The notes under the pieces: generated by a model | Told to the model about the DNA's origin: nothing | Seen by the model: only the letters and a program-made list of their open reading frames with translations | Databases searched by the model: none | From: Candidatus Saccharimonadota bacterium | GTDB lineage: Bacteria; Patescibacteriota; Saccharimonadia; Saccharimonadales; Saccharimonadaceae | Reading direction: 5' to 3' | Assembly (NCBI GenBank): GCA_905373835.1 | Contig: CAJPUN010000006.1 | Coordinates: forward strand, 1-64,000 | Length of the DNA: 64,000 nucleotides | Position numbers and translations under genes: made by a program | Part shown: piece by piece, positions 15,256 to 23,551 of the stretch | How positions within the stretch are numbered: the stretch's first letter is position 1 | Layout: the number at the start of each line of letters is the position of its first letter

Positions 15256-17616
15256 CTAACCCGATACACTTGGTGGTCGTGGTGGTGGACTGCTTGGCGC
15301 GGGTCGCGGTGATGTGGGGTGCGAGGTGCCGCTCTGGACGGCGATGGAGGTGCCGCGGCTAGGTGCTGTGCCAGGGCGGCGTGGCGGCGGGGTAGTGGTG
15401 CGTGGTGGGGCGCCCATTGCGAGGCCGCCTAGGCCGCTGCTGGCTGATGGGCTACTTAGGGCTGACGAACTACTTGGCGGAGGGGGTGTGCCGCTACCAC
15501 CACTCGGGCTTGGTGGCCCACCAGGAGGGGTGTTGCTATCTTTGCTACCCAGCTGCGTGGCGGCAGCATTCTTAGCGCGATAACGCCGGATAAGGTAGAG
15601 AATAAGCGCGGCAATGCCAACCAAGAGAGCGAGCAGTGAGATAAGTATGAAGACCCACAGTGGCTTGTCTTCGCCAGCGAGGAACTTGTCTAGGGTGACC
15701 TTGCCGATGTGGCGCACCATTGGTGGCTGCTTCTTCTCATCGGGCTTTTTGTCGGTGCGGCATTCCGACCAAATGGCATCGGGGTAGGCAGTGGCCAGCA
15801 AGTACCACGCGGTCGAGGCGACGGAGTAAGCATTCGTCATCTGGTTGGCTTCGTCGACATTGGTAACGTAGGGCCAGGCACCATTCGCCCCTTGGGAGCG
15901 GTACGTTCGCTGGGCGCTGGCAGCAACTTCGTCTTTGTTGCCCGCGACGTTGTAGGCCTGGGTGACGCCGAATGTCCCTTCAAACCAGACGGTGGGGGTG
16001 TACGTGCCGGTGAGGTATGGAGTGTAACCCTGAGACCCGGCACGGCTCATGGCAAAGTTGCGTGTGTAGGCTAGCGAGACTTTGGCTTTGTCGTACTCAC
16101 CAATTGCGTTGAGGAAGATAGAGCCCCAGCTGGAGGTGTCCAGCGCTTTGGCGTGGTCGTCAAGCCCTTGGTCGAAGCGATTCTCGGCTTTGTTCCACAG
16201 TTTCTCCATAATCACTTTGGCTAGGCTGTCGGCTTCCTGGCGGTAGCTAGCGTCACCGTAGACTTGCGAGGCTCGCTCATACACGTGCCAGAGGTCGGTG
16301 TTGTGCTCGGTGGAGTGCCAGGCGATCTCGAATTGCTTATTGTTATCGTCATCATTGATATTTGTACCACCGCGGTAGAGGCCAGCACCGGGGCCGGATG
16401 TGCTTTTCTTGGTCTTGACCCAGGCTAGAGCAGAGCGCACCATGCTACTGACGCCATTGATATCACCAAACTTCTCTTGGTAACGGATTAGTGCGTAGAG
16501 GACGAAGGCGACACCGCCGGTATAATAGCGCGCCTGTTGGTTGCTAGGGTCGAGCTGGTGGGCGCTGGAAGGGAAGGCACCACGCGACCGACCGGATTTG
16601 ATCTGGATGGTCTTGAAGCCATTGACGAGCTGGTCTGCCATCGCTTTATCGCCCGCACCAACCGCCACGAGCAGCGCCAGCGACTGATCGTACATAAATG
16701 AATAGTGCACGCGATGAGTGCCGTAACCATCCTGGCCAGGCGAGAACTCGTACGAGCGGATCAGCCCCGCCAGCTGTGGCTGGAAGTACTCGGCGAGGAT
16801 CTTGTTGCTGCGCGTATCCACCAGACGCAGCATCTTGTGGCCCTTCTCGGTGCCGGGGAAGCTAAAGGTGCGATTGGTGTTGGCAGCTTGCTTGGCAACG
16901 AGGTAGGTTTGGTCGGTAATCACGTAGGATTGGATCTCGACATTTTGGTACTCCGTGACGCGTGGCCAGCTCTCGCCGAGGGGTTGGCCGCTACTGGCAT
17001 CGTAGAGACGGAAGCGCCACTCGCCGCCAATGCTGCCATCGACTGGCGAGAGGTCGAGCGTCCAGCTGCCATCACTCTGCACCTGGGCAGGAGTAACCTT
17101 GCCTTGCTCGTACTCGGCATCGGTAGCGCGGAAGGCCTTAACGACGCGGCTGCCACCGGTGGGCGCTTTGCCCGAGACTTTGCCGCGGTAGGTGCCTGGC
17201 ACTGATGATGGTGAGGTGACAGAGAGAGGTGTGGGGTTGCCAGTGGCATAGCTACCACTGTTCTTGAGCTGGAACGAGCCTTTTATCTCGCCAGTGTAGT
17301 CGGTGCCGTATTGCTTGGCAGCGGTGATGGTGCTGCCATCGCCGGCGTTGCGGATGGGCTGCATGAGGCCGCGGAGGTTGGCCAGGGCCTTGGCAGCACG
17401 GGCTTTGTCGGTTGGGGAACTCAGCGCTGTAGTCTTGAAGCGCATCGTGTTGGGGTCGCAGATGTCGGGCTTGTCGTCTTTTTTGGTGGATGAGTTGGAG
17501 CCAGAATTCGTGGCGGGCTCGGCCATTGCCACCTGGTGCAGCTGCACAAAGCCAACTGCCAGTACCACCACTGCTGCCACGCTTGCAAACCGAAAATCCG
17601 TCCAATATCGTCTCAC
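15256..17616 (-). CDS. Large anchored surface protein with a six-hairpin-like barrel
   Basis: About 786 residues. A hydrophobic N-terminal segment (about 11-31) acts as signal or anchor. The next 240 residues are Gly/Ser/Thr-rich and beta-like. From about 270 to 640 comes a helical region with repeated aromatic and charged blocks (HYSFMYDQSLALL, FEIAWHSTEHNTDLWHVY, TPTVWFEGTFGV), resembling (alpha/alpha)6-barrel glycosidases. A second membrane helix lies about 654-676, followed by a basic stop-transfer and a 100-residue Pro/Ser/Gly tail that should be cytoplasmic. I place the start at GTG 17616, after the Shine-Dalgarno-like GAGGAG; the frame stays open to GTG 17634. Substrate and catalytic residues are not identified; carbohydrate binding or cleavage is inference. 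Confidence 0.75.
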   Translation of the reverse strand: MRRYWTDFRFASVAAVVVLAVGFVQLHQVAMAEPATNSGSNSSTKKDDKPDICDPNTMRFKTTALSSPTDKARAAKALANLRGLMQPIRNAGDGSTITAAKQYGTDYTGEIKGSFQLKNSGSYATGNPTPLSVTSPSSVPGTYRGKVSGKAPTGGSRVVKAFRATDAEYEQGKVTPAQVQSDGSWTLDLSPVDGSIGGEWRFRLYDASSGQPLGESWPRVTEYQNVEIQSYVITDQTYLVAKQAANTNRTFSFPGTEKGHKMLRLVDTRSNKILAEYFQPQLAGLIRSYEFSPGQDGYGTHRVHYSFMYDQSLALLVAVGAGDKAMADQLVNGFKTIQIKSGRSRGAFPSSAHQLDPSNQQARYYTGGVAFVLYALIRYQEKFGDINGVSSMVRSALAWVKTKKSTSGPGAGLYRGGTNINDDDNNKQFEIAWHSTEHNTDLWHVYERASQVYGDASYRQEADSLAKVIMEKLWNKAENRFDQGLDDHAKALDTSSWGSIFLNAIGEYDKAKVSLAYTRNFAMSRAGSQGYTPYLTGTYTPTVWFEGTFGVTQAYNVAGNKDEVAASAQRTYRSQGANGAWPYVTNVDEANQMTNAYSVASTAWYLLATAYPDAIWSECRTDKKPDEKKQPPMVRHIGKVTLDKFLAGEDKPLWVFILISLLALLVGIAALILYLIRRYRAKNAAATQLGSKDSNTPPGGPPSPSGGSGTPPPPSSSSALSSPSASSGLGGLAMGAPPRTTTPPPRRPGTAPSRGTSIAVQSGTSHPTSPRPAPSSPPPRPPSVSG

Positions 17617-17665
17617 TTCTGCTATACTCCTCACCTCGCTGATTAGCCGTTGGGTATTGCCTGTG

Positions 17666-17671
17666 AGTATA
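17666..17671 (-). promoter_or_regulatory. -10 box of the surface-protein gene
   Basis: Minus-strand TATACT with an extended TGC in front. It gives a leader of about 44 bases that holds the Shine-Dalgarno-like GAGGAG. Confidence 0.55.
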
Positions 17672-17934
17672 GCATAACCATTTGCAATATCACAGCATAA
17701 GCGGTATAGCTTGAACAGAGATTAACAGAGGTGGAGGGAAGTGATTGGTGAGGATATTTGAGGATGAATAGACTAGTTGATGGCAGCCAATTTTTGGCCT
17801 TGGCGCTGGTGGGCCGAGACCGACGAGAGGTTGAGCCTGGCAAATATTCCATCGACAGGACAGTATAGCAAGCTGCGGTAAGTTGCAGGGCCTAGGCGCT
17901 ACATAGACCAGTGATCCTTGGGCAATTGCCCTGT
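17672..17934. other. Divergent intergenic region
   Basis: Separates the minus-strand surface protein from the DUF2207 gene. Only the two promoters at its ends are recognisable; no open frame or RNA is supported. Confidence 0.5.
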
Positions 17935-17963
17935 TTGACATTCCTCGCTGCATGGCGCACAAT
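17935..17963 (+). promoter_or_regulatory. Full sigma70-type promoter, leaderless start
   Basis: TTGACA (17935-17940), a 17-bp spacer, CACAAT (17958-17963), then exactly six bases to the ATG at 17970. The predicted first transcribed base is the A of the start codon. This is one of the two clearest promoters in the window. Confidence 0.75.
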
Positions 17964-17969
17964 CGATGT

Positions 17970-19817
17970 ATGAGAATGACACGCGTTATATCTGCAATTG
18001 GTGTCTGCTTGGTGCTGCTGGGCACCGCGCTCGGGGCAGTGCCAATGCAGGCCGATACATCGGTACGAGCCTATTCATCATCGAGCAGCAGCAAAGATAA
18101 CTTCACCATTACCAAATATGCGGTTGATATGGAGCTCGGGCGCGACAGTGAGAAACGCTCCACCCTCAAGACGAAGCTCACCATTACAGCAAACTTCCCA
18201 CCAGAGCAGAACCATGGCCTTGCGCCAGAATTCGTTACGCGATACAAAGGCCACCACACAAGCTTTGCGCTTGGCTCGGTGCAGGATGAGCATGGTAATG
18301 ATTATGAGTATAGTTGGTCGGGCAATACCCTGCGCATTGGCAACAAAGATACGTACGTCTCGGGGAGCAAGACGTATGTCATTACCTATACCCAGCGCGA
18401 TGTGACGTGGAACTATGGCGATACGCAAAAGAATGAGTTCTACTGGGATGTGATTGGTACGTCGTGGCGAGTACCTATTAGCAATGCCACCGCCACGCTC
18501 AAGCTGAGCCCCGAGCTTGCCGCCATCAGCCGGACGACACCACAGTGTTACACTGGTAGGCAAGGGAGCCGCACCACCTGCACCGTCACGTCACCAAGCG
18601 TCGACACCATAACTGCCTCAGTGGGTTACCTCGCGCCATATGCTGGCATGACGCTGGCGCTGGGCTTCCCGCAGGGCACCTTTGCGGAATATAAAAAGAC
18701 GCCCGGGGAGGTGTTTCAAGAGCGGCTGGAGGCGCTTCTCCCACTCATATTCTTTGTGAGTATGCTAGTGCTGGGGCTTGCTTCGAGTGTGGTGTATTGG
18801 CTCTATCAGCGGGCGATTGGCCGGAGCAAGGAGCTAGGGACGATTGTGCCAGAATACTTGCCACCTCCCAACACAAGTGTGACAACAGCGGCAGAGATCG
18901 TGCGGCCATTCCGGATGGTAAAGGGCTCGGCCATGGCGGCGCAGATGATCGACTGGGCAGTGCGGCACTACATTCGTTTGATCGAGGTCAAGCCCAAGAC
19001 GTTCTTCTCGCGGGCGCAGTACAAGCTTGAAGTCATCAAGGATGTCAGTAGTCTCTACCCTGAGGAGCAAGAGATCTTGGGCGATATCTTTGGTCACCTG
19101 CCTGCGGTGGGAGAGCGCATCAACCTCAAGACGCTGCGCAACAATACCTCCTACGCCTTCCGCCTGAGTGATAACGCCAAGAAGCTCGATAATCTCATCG
19201 ACCACACGTACAAGCTGCGCGACACAAGCCGGCGGGGCACACGGGGCTTCCGTATCCTTGCAGGTGTGCTGGGTACGCTGGTGCTGGTGCTATGTGCAGC
19301 TACGATGTTTGTGCCATTCCTCAGCGGGCTGCAATTCCTCTTCTTCCCAGGGGTCTTTATTGTGATTATCATTGGCAAGCTGGGCTTTGCTAAGCCACTA
19401 TCGGACGAAGGGCTGGCATTGCGCCGCTACCTGCTGGGGCTCAAGATGTATATCCGCTACGCCGAGGCTGACCGCCTACGCCTATTGCAGAGCCCCGAGA
19501 CCGCCGAGAAGGTGGATATTGGTGACCACGCTCAGCTTGTCAAACTCTACGAGCGGGTCTTGCCCTATGCCGTGCTCTTTGGCCAAGAGAAGCAGTGGAG
19601 CCAGCAGCTGGGGCAGTACTATGAGGAAGTAGGCACTCAGCCCGATTGGTATGCTGGCCACGGCGCCTTCAATGCAGCAATGTTTGTCTCGAGTATGAGT
19701 AGCTTATCGAGCTCTACCTCTGTGGGCTCGAGCGATTTCTCGTCATCGAGTGGCGGCTCGACTGGTGGTGGCTTCTCCGGCGGTGGTGGCGGCGGCGGAG
19801 GCGGTGGCGGGTGGTAG
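17970..19817 (+). CDS. DUF2207 family membrane protein
   Basis: The 615-residue protein has an N-terminal signal segment (about 5-25), an extracellular beta-rich domain to residue 250 (with YVITYTQRDVTWNYGD and FYWDVIGTSWRVPI), one membrane helix at about 256-279, a cytoplasmic helical stretch, a further hydrophobic pair at about 429-470, and a C-terminal part ending in a Ser/Gly tail. The order and the poly-Gly end are typical of DUF2207, a widespread family of unknown role in the envelope. The start at 17970, rather than the ATG at 17952, is set by the promoter, whose -10 box overlaps the upstream codons. A terminator follows at 19874. Confidence 0.88.
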   Translation: MRMTRVISAIGVCLVLLGTALGAVPMQADTSVRAYSSSSSSKDNFTITKYAVDMELGRDSEKRSTLKTKLTITANFPPEQNHGLAPEFVTRYKGHHTSFALGSVQDEHGNDYEYSWSGNTLRIGNKDTYVSGSKTYVITYTQRDVTWNYGDTQKNEFYWDVIGTSWRVPISNATATLKLSPELAAISRTTPQCYTGRQGSRTTCTVTSPSVDTITASVGYLAPYAGMTLALGFPQGTFAEYKKTPGEVFQERLEALLPLIFFVSMLVLGLASSVVYWLYQRAIGRSKELGTIVPEYLPPPNTSVTTAAEIVRPFRMVKGSAMAAQMIDWAVRHYIRLIEVKPKTFFSRAQYKLEVIKDVSSLYPEEQEILGDIFGHLPAVGERINLKTLRNNTSYAFRLSDNAKKLDNLIDHTYKLRDTSRRGTRGFRILAGVLGTLVLVLCAATMFVPFLSGLQFLFFPGVFIVIIIGKLGFAKPLSDEGLALRRYLLGLKMYIRYAEADRLRLLQSPETAEKVDIGDHAQLVKLYERVLPYAVLFGQEKQWSQQLGQYYEEVGTQPDWYAGHGAFNAAMFVSSMSSLSSSTSVGSSDFSSSSGGSTGGGFSGGGGGGGGGGGW

Positions 19818-19873
19818 AGCCCGCTCACCCCAGCGCGCAGCTATCGCTTAATCTTTCTTCTTTAACAACAAAC

Positions 19874-19906
19874 AAGCGGCCACTCCCCCATAGTGGTCGC
19901 TTCTTG
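19874..19906 (+). terminator. Terminator after the DUF2207 gene
   Basis: AAGCGGCCACT (19874-19884) pairs with AGTGGTCGCTT (19892-19902) with one mismatch or wobble, followed by a short T-rich end. Confidence 0.75.
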
Positions 19907-20104
19907 ATGCAAGAACAGAAAAGCAAATGTGCCAAGAACATAGCCCACCAACCATGCTCAAACTGAACCCGGATTAATTACTTAACCCAAGAGTACGATG
20001 ATCAGATTGAGAATGAGCCCTATGACGCTACATTCTGCAATTTCCGGCTTGGTGCTTTGTGGCGAACTTGGTATACTTGGTACGAGACATAAGGAAAACA
20101 CATC

Positions 20105-20938
20105 ATGGATTGGCTGCATATTATTATTCTTGGCATTGTCGAGGGGATTACCGAGTTTTTGCCCATCTCGAGTACGGGCCACTTGATGCTGGCAGAGAAG
20201 TTGCTGGGCTACTCAGTGAGCGACCCGGGGCTTGTCGCCTTTACGGCGGTGGTGCAGATTGGGGCAATTGCTGCGGCGATTGTTTATTTCTGGCAGGACA
20301 TTTGGCGCATTGCCTCGGCGTGGTGTGCTGGCGTGGTGAACCCGCGGGCGCGGACGTTTCACTACCGAATGGGGTGGTACGTCATCATTGGCTCGCTGCC
20401 GATTGCGGTGGTTGGTTTGCTTCTTAAGGATACGATCGAGACGGTACTACGCGGCCTGTGGTTTGTCGCGGCTGGGCTGATGATTTGGAGTATTGTACTG
20501 TTTTTGGCCGACCGCCGGGGGCGCGAGACACGCCATGAGCGCAACCTCACCTGGCGCGATGCCATGGCAATGGGCCTGATGCAGTGCTTGTCGCTCATCC
20601 CGGGGGTGTCGCGCTCGGGGGCGACGATTGCCTCGGGGCTATTCCGCGATATTGACCGCACCACTGCCACACGGATGAGCTTCTTCCTGGGGATTCCGGC
20701 ATTGATGGCAGCTGGTGGGCTGGAGGCCGTGACGCAGTCGCAGCAGATTGGCCGCTTAATTGGCTGGCCACAGATGATACTGGGGATTGTTGTGTCCTTC
20801 GTGGTGGGGTATGTGGCGATCTCGTGGCTGCTGCGCTTTGTCTCGAGCAATTCATTTGATAAGTTCGTCGCTTACCGCTTGGTGCTGAGTACATTACTCA
20901 TCATCCTACTTGCAGTGGGCGCGTTGGCACCAGTGTAA
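20105..20938 (+). CDS. uppP: Undecaprenyl-diphosphatase
   Basis: UppP (BacA) removes a phosphate from C55-PP on the outer membrane face so the carrier can return for wall synthesis; it also confers bacitracin tolerance. Of the 277 residues, 11-28 contain EGITEFLPISSTGHLM and a second block reads LIPGVSRSGATIASGLF, the two conserved active-site motifs. About eight hydrophobic segments fit the fold. The ATG at 20105 follows AAGGA, and a TATACT about 32 bases upstream gives a short leader. It complements uppS at 7360. Confidence 0.96.
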   Translation: MDWLHIIILGIVEGITEFLPISSTGHLMLAEKLLGYSVSDPGLVAFTAVVQIGAIAAAIVYFWQDIWRIASAWCAGVVNPRARTFHYRMGWYVIIGSLPIAVVGLLLKDTIETVLRGLWFVAAGLMIWSIVLFLADRRGRETRHERNLTWRDAMAMGLMQCLSLIPGVSRSGATIASGLFRDIDRTTATRMSFFLGIPALMAAGGLEAVTQSQQIGRLIGWPQMILGIVVSFVVGYVAISWLLRFVSSNSFDKFVAYRLVLSTLLIILLAVGALAPV

Positions 20939-21134
20939 TTTCTCCGTAGCTTGTTTTCATACTTACCACATCCTATTGAGTAGGGGAGTGACAGTTCACA
21001 CGCAAGAATATTTTTTCGACCCAGCCTTGTTCTGAAGCGTTAGAAAAAACTCCACGATCGTTGCCCACCTAGTTTGCTCTCGCTGAGTGATTGCGGTATA
21101 ATTACTATTAACATTAGCAGCTTATGGAGGCGCA

Positions 21135-21977
21135 ATGATCGAAATAAAAAACATTACAAAAGTCTACGGCAAGAAGAAAAATACTTTCACCGCCCTCAAG
21201 GACGTAAGTCTTGCAATTGAGGAGGGGTCGAGCGTGGCAGTGCTGGGCAAGTCGGGCTCGGGCAAGTCCACGCTGATGCATGCCATCTCTGGCCTGGATA
21301 AGCCGCAGCAGGGTGAGGTGATCATCAACGGTGAGGATATCTTGCGGCTCAAGCGCAAGGCGACCGACCGCTTTCGAGCGCGGACGATGGGTTTCATTTT
21401 CCAGAGTTTCTTTGTGGAGGGCGGCGAGAGCTGCTATGACAATGTGAGTCTGTCGCTCGAGACCGCAGGTGTGCCGCGCAGTCAGCGCAAGCGGCGTATC
21501 GTGGCGGCACTCGAGGCAGTTGGTCTAGAGGACAAGATCAAAGCGCGGGCTAAGGACCTTAGTGGTGGGCAAAAGCAGCGCCTAGCGATCGCTCGGGCAA
21601 TTGCTGCCGAGCCGCAGATTCTCTTTGCCGACGAGCCAACGGGCAACCTCGACTCAGCAACCTCTGCGGTGGTGGAAGACTTGCTCTTCAATTACGCTAA
21701 GGAGCATGGTGCCACGCTCATCATCGTCACACACGACGAGGATCTCGCACAGCGCTGCCAGCGTATTATTCGTATCAAAGATGGGGTGATTGACCACGAC
21801 AGCGCTATGGATGATAAGGCGACAGTTTCTCCCAAGGCTAAAAAAGCGCCAACTCGTCGCTCAGCCAAAGCCACAGCACCCGCCACGCAGCCCAAGAAAA
21901 CGGCGAAAAAAGCCGCAAGTGCTACTGCAAAAGCCAAATCCACAACCACCAAGCCAACACCAAGGAGGGCAGACTAA
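21135..21977 (+). CDS. ABC transporter ATPase, MacB/LolD type, with basic tail
   Basis: The first 225 residues are a complete ATPase: Walker A GKSGSGKST at 38-46, signature LSGGQKQRLAIARA, Walker B ILFADEPTGNLDS and a switch His in IIVTHDED. This subfamily powers MacB-type permeases. Residues 226-280 form an unusual tail of Lys, Ala, Thr and Pro (KKAPTRRSAKATAPA), like histone H1 or AlgR3 tails. GGAGG precedes the ATG, and TATAAT lies about 35 bases upstream. The permease gene begins two bases after the stop. Confidence 0.93.
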   Translation: MIEIKNITKVYGKKKNTFTALKDVSLAIEEGSSVAVLGKSGSGKSTLMHAISGLDKPQQGEVIINGEDILRLKRKATDRFRARTMGFIFQSFFVEGGESCYDNVSLSLETAGVPRSQRKRRIVAALEAVGLEDKIKARAKDLSGGQKQRLAIARAIAAEPQILFADEPTGNLDSATSAVVEDLLFNYAKEHGATLIIVTHDEDLAQRCQRIIRIKDGVIDHDSAMDDKATVSPKAKKAPTRRSAKATAPATQPKKTAKKAASATAKAKSTTTKPTPRRAD

Positions 21978-21979
21978 TC

Positions 21980-23335
21980 ATGAAGACGACCGATATCATT
22001 CGCCGCGCTGGCCGCAACCTGCGCCGCGCCAAGATGCGTACCTTGCTTACCAGTATCGCTATCGCGGTGGGCGGCTTCGCCATTATGGCGAGCTTGATGG
22101 CGGGCGAGGGTGCACGCCAGTATATTGACCGGCTGATTAGCAGTAATATTGATGCCAAGGCGGTGTTTGTCGTCAAAGACAAGCGACTCATCGGGGTACA
22201 ATCGGGCCAGCAGGCTGACCTGCGTGAGTATAATCCTGATAGTATCAACCGCTATGGCAATGATTATAAAGCCCTCACCCAAAAAGACATCGACAAGCTG
22301 GCGGCCCGCACCGACCTCGAGAAGGTGAGGCCAGTCTATCAGCTCCAGCCCAAATATGTGAGCTTCGCTACCAAGAAAGACAAGAAATACAGCAGTGATG
22401 TGAGTGTCTTTGATGGTGCGCTCGCGGCTGAAGTTGTGGCTGGCAAACAGCTGGGCAAGGGTACTGAGCTCGCGCCCGGCGAAGCCGTCATCCCCGAGAG
22501 CTATGCCGAGACACTAGGGCAATCGCCTGCTCAGATGGTTGGTAAACAACTGACCGTCACAGTGGTGCAGATGCCACAGAAGATCGATGAAGCAACGCTT
22601 GGGCAGGTCTTTGCTGAGAAGGGGCAGGCTGGGGTAAATGAGCTGATTAATGGCAAGGAGCTGCACAAGACCTTTACCATCGCGGCCGTGACGCGCAAAT
22701 CGGCCGATCAAACCCAAGCCATGCGTGGCATTGGTATTAATGCTAAGGTAGCTCGCGAGCTGAGCGACTACAGTACCAAGGGCACGAGCCAATACCAAAA
22801 GTACATGTCTGCCACTGCAGTTGCCAAGCAGGATGCCGAGGCTACCAAGAAGTCCCTCGAGCACGATGGTTACGCTGTAGCCACTGCCAAAGATCTGCAG
22901 CAGACACTCTTTCGCTTTGTTGATATCTTGCAGGCGATTGTGCTGTGCTTTGGTGCGCTGGCGCTGATAGTGAGTATTTTTGGCATCGTCAACACGCAGT
23001 ACATCTCGGTGCTGGAGCGGACGCAGCAGATTGGCCTAATGAAGGCTCTTGGCGCGAGCCGGCGCGATATTGGCCGCTTGTTCCGCTACGAGGCAGCCTG
23101 GGTTGGCCTGCTGGGTGGTGCACTGGGTGTGCTGGGTGCGTGGGGTGCTGGTGTGGCGCTTAACCCGGTTATCTCGGAGAAGCTCCACTTTGGTGATCAC
23201 AAACTCCTTGTCTTTGTGCCAGAGCATGCTGCTGCAGTGGTGGCTGGCCTGATGCTGGTAGCGATCATTGCTGGCTGGCTGCCAAGCCGCAAGGCTGCGA
23301 AGCTTGACCCAATCGAAGCGCTGCGTACCGAGTAA
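21980..23335 (+). CDS. MacB/FtsX-type ABC transporter permease
   Basis: The 451-residue protein has an N-terminal membrane helix (about 18-40, AKMRTLLTSIAIAVGGFAIM), a ~270-residue extracellular domain, and three C-terminal membrane helices in an FtsX-type domain with VLERTQQIGLMKALGASRRD. It ends in DPIEALRTE, typical of the family. With the ATPase just upstream it forms a mechanotransmission-type transporter rather than a classical importer. The substrate is unknown; envelope stress, peptide or lipoprotein-like cargo are possibilities. Both genes end at the 23353 terminator. Confidence 0.92.
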   Translation: MKTTDIIRRAGRNLRRAKMRTLLTSIAIAVGGFAIMASLMAGEGARQYIDRLISSNIDAKAVFVVKDKRLIGVQSGQQADLREYNPDSINRYGNDYKALTQKDIDKLAARTDLEKVRPVYQLQPKYVSFATKKDKKYSSDVSVFDGALAAEVVAGKQLGKGTELAPGEAVIPESYAETLGQSPAQMVGKQLTVTVVQMPQKIDEATLGQVFAEKGQAGVNELINGKELHKTFTIAAVTRKSADQTQAMRGIGINAKVARELSDYSTKGTSQYQKYMSATAVAKQDAEATKKSLEHDGYAVATAKDLQQTLFRFVDILQAIVLCFGALALIVSIFGIVNTQYISVLERTQQIGLMKALGASRRDIGRLFRYEAAWVGLLGGALGVLGAWGAGVALNPVISEKLHFGDHKLLVFVPEHAAAVVAGLMLVAIIAGWLPSRKAAKLDPIEALRTE

Positions 23336-23352
23336 ACTGCGTCGATATAAAG

Positions 23353-23398
23353 AGCCAAAACCCGCTGTGCTGTGGTAAGCAAAGCGGGTTTTTTGGCT
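23353..23398 (+). terminator. Terminator after the ABC operon
   Basis: AGCCAAAACCCGCT pairs with AGCGGGTTTTTTGGCT over a 16-base loop; the T run is within the right arm. Confidence 0.88.
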
Positions 23399-23551
23399 AG
23401 CTAAGAGGAGTACTACTGTACACCTAGCAGGGGTAGAGCGAGAGAAGAGACCCAAAGATAACTGAGAATTGAAGGCAGAGTGGCTAGTACTCTTTAATTT
23501 TATAACGCTTGTGCTATAATTGGGCAAAAGGGTATAAATAGGGGTATAGCT

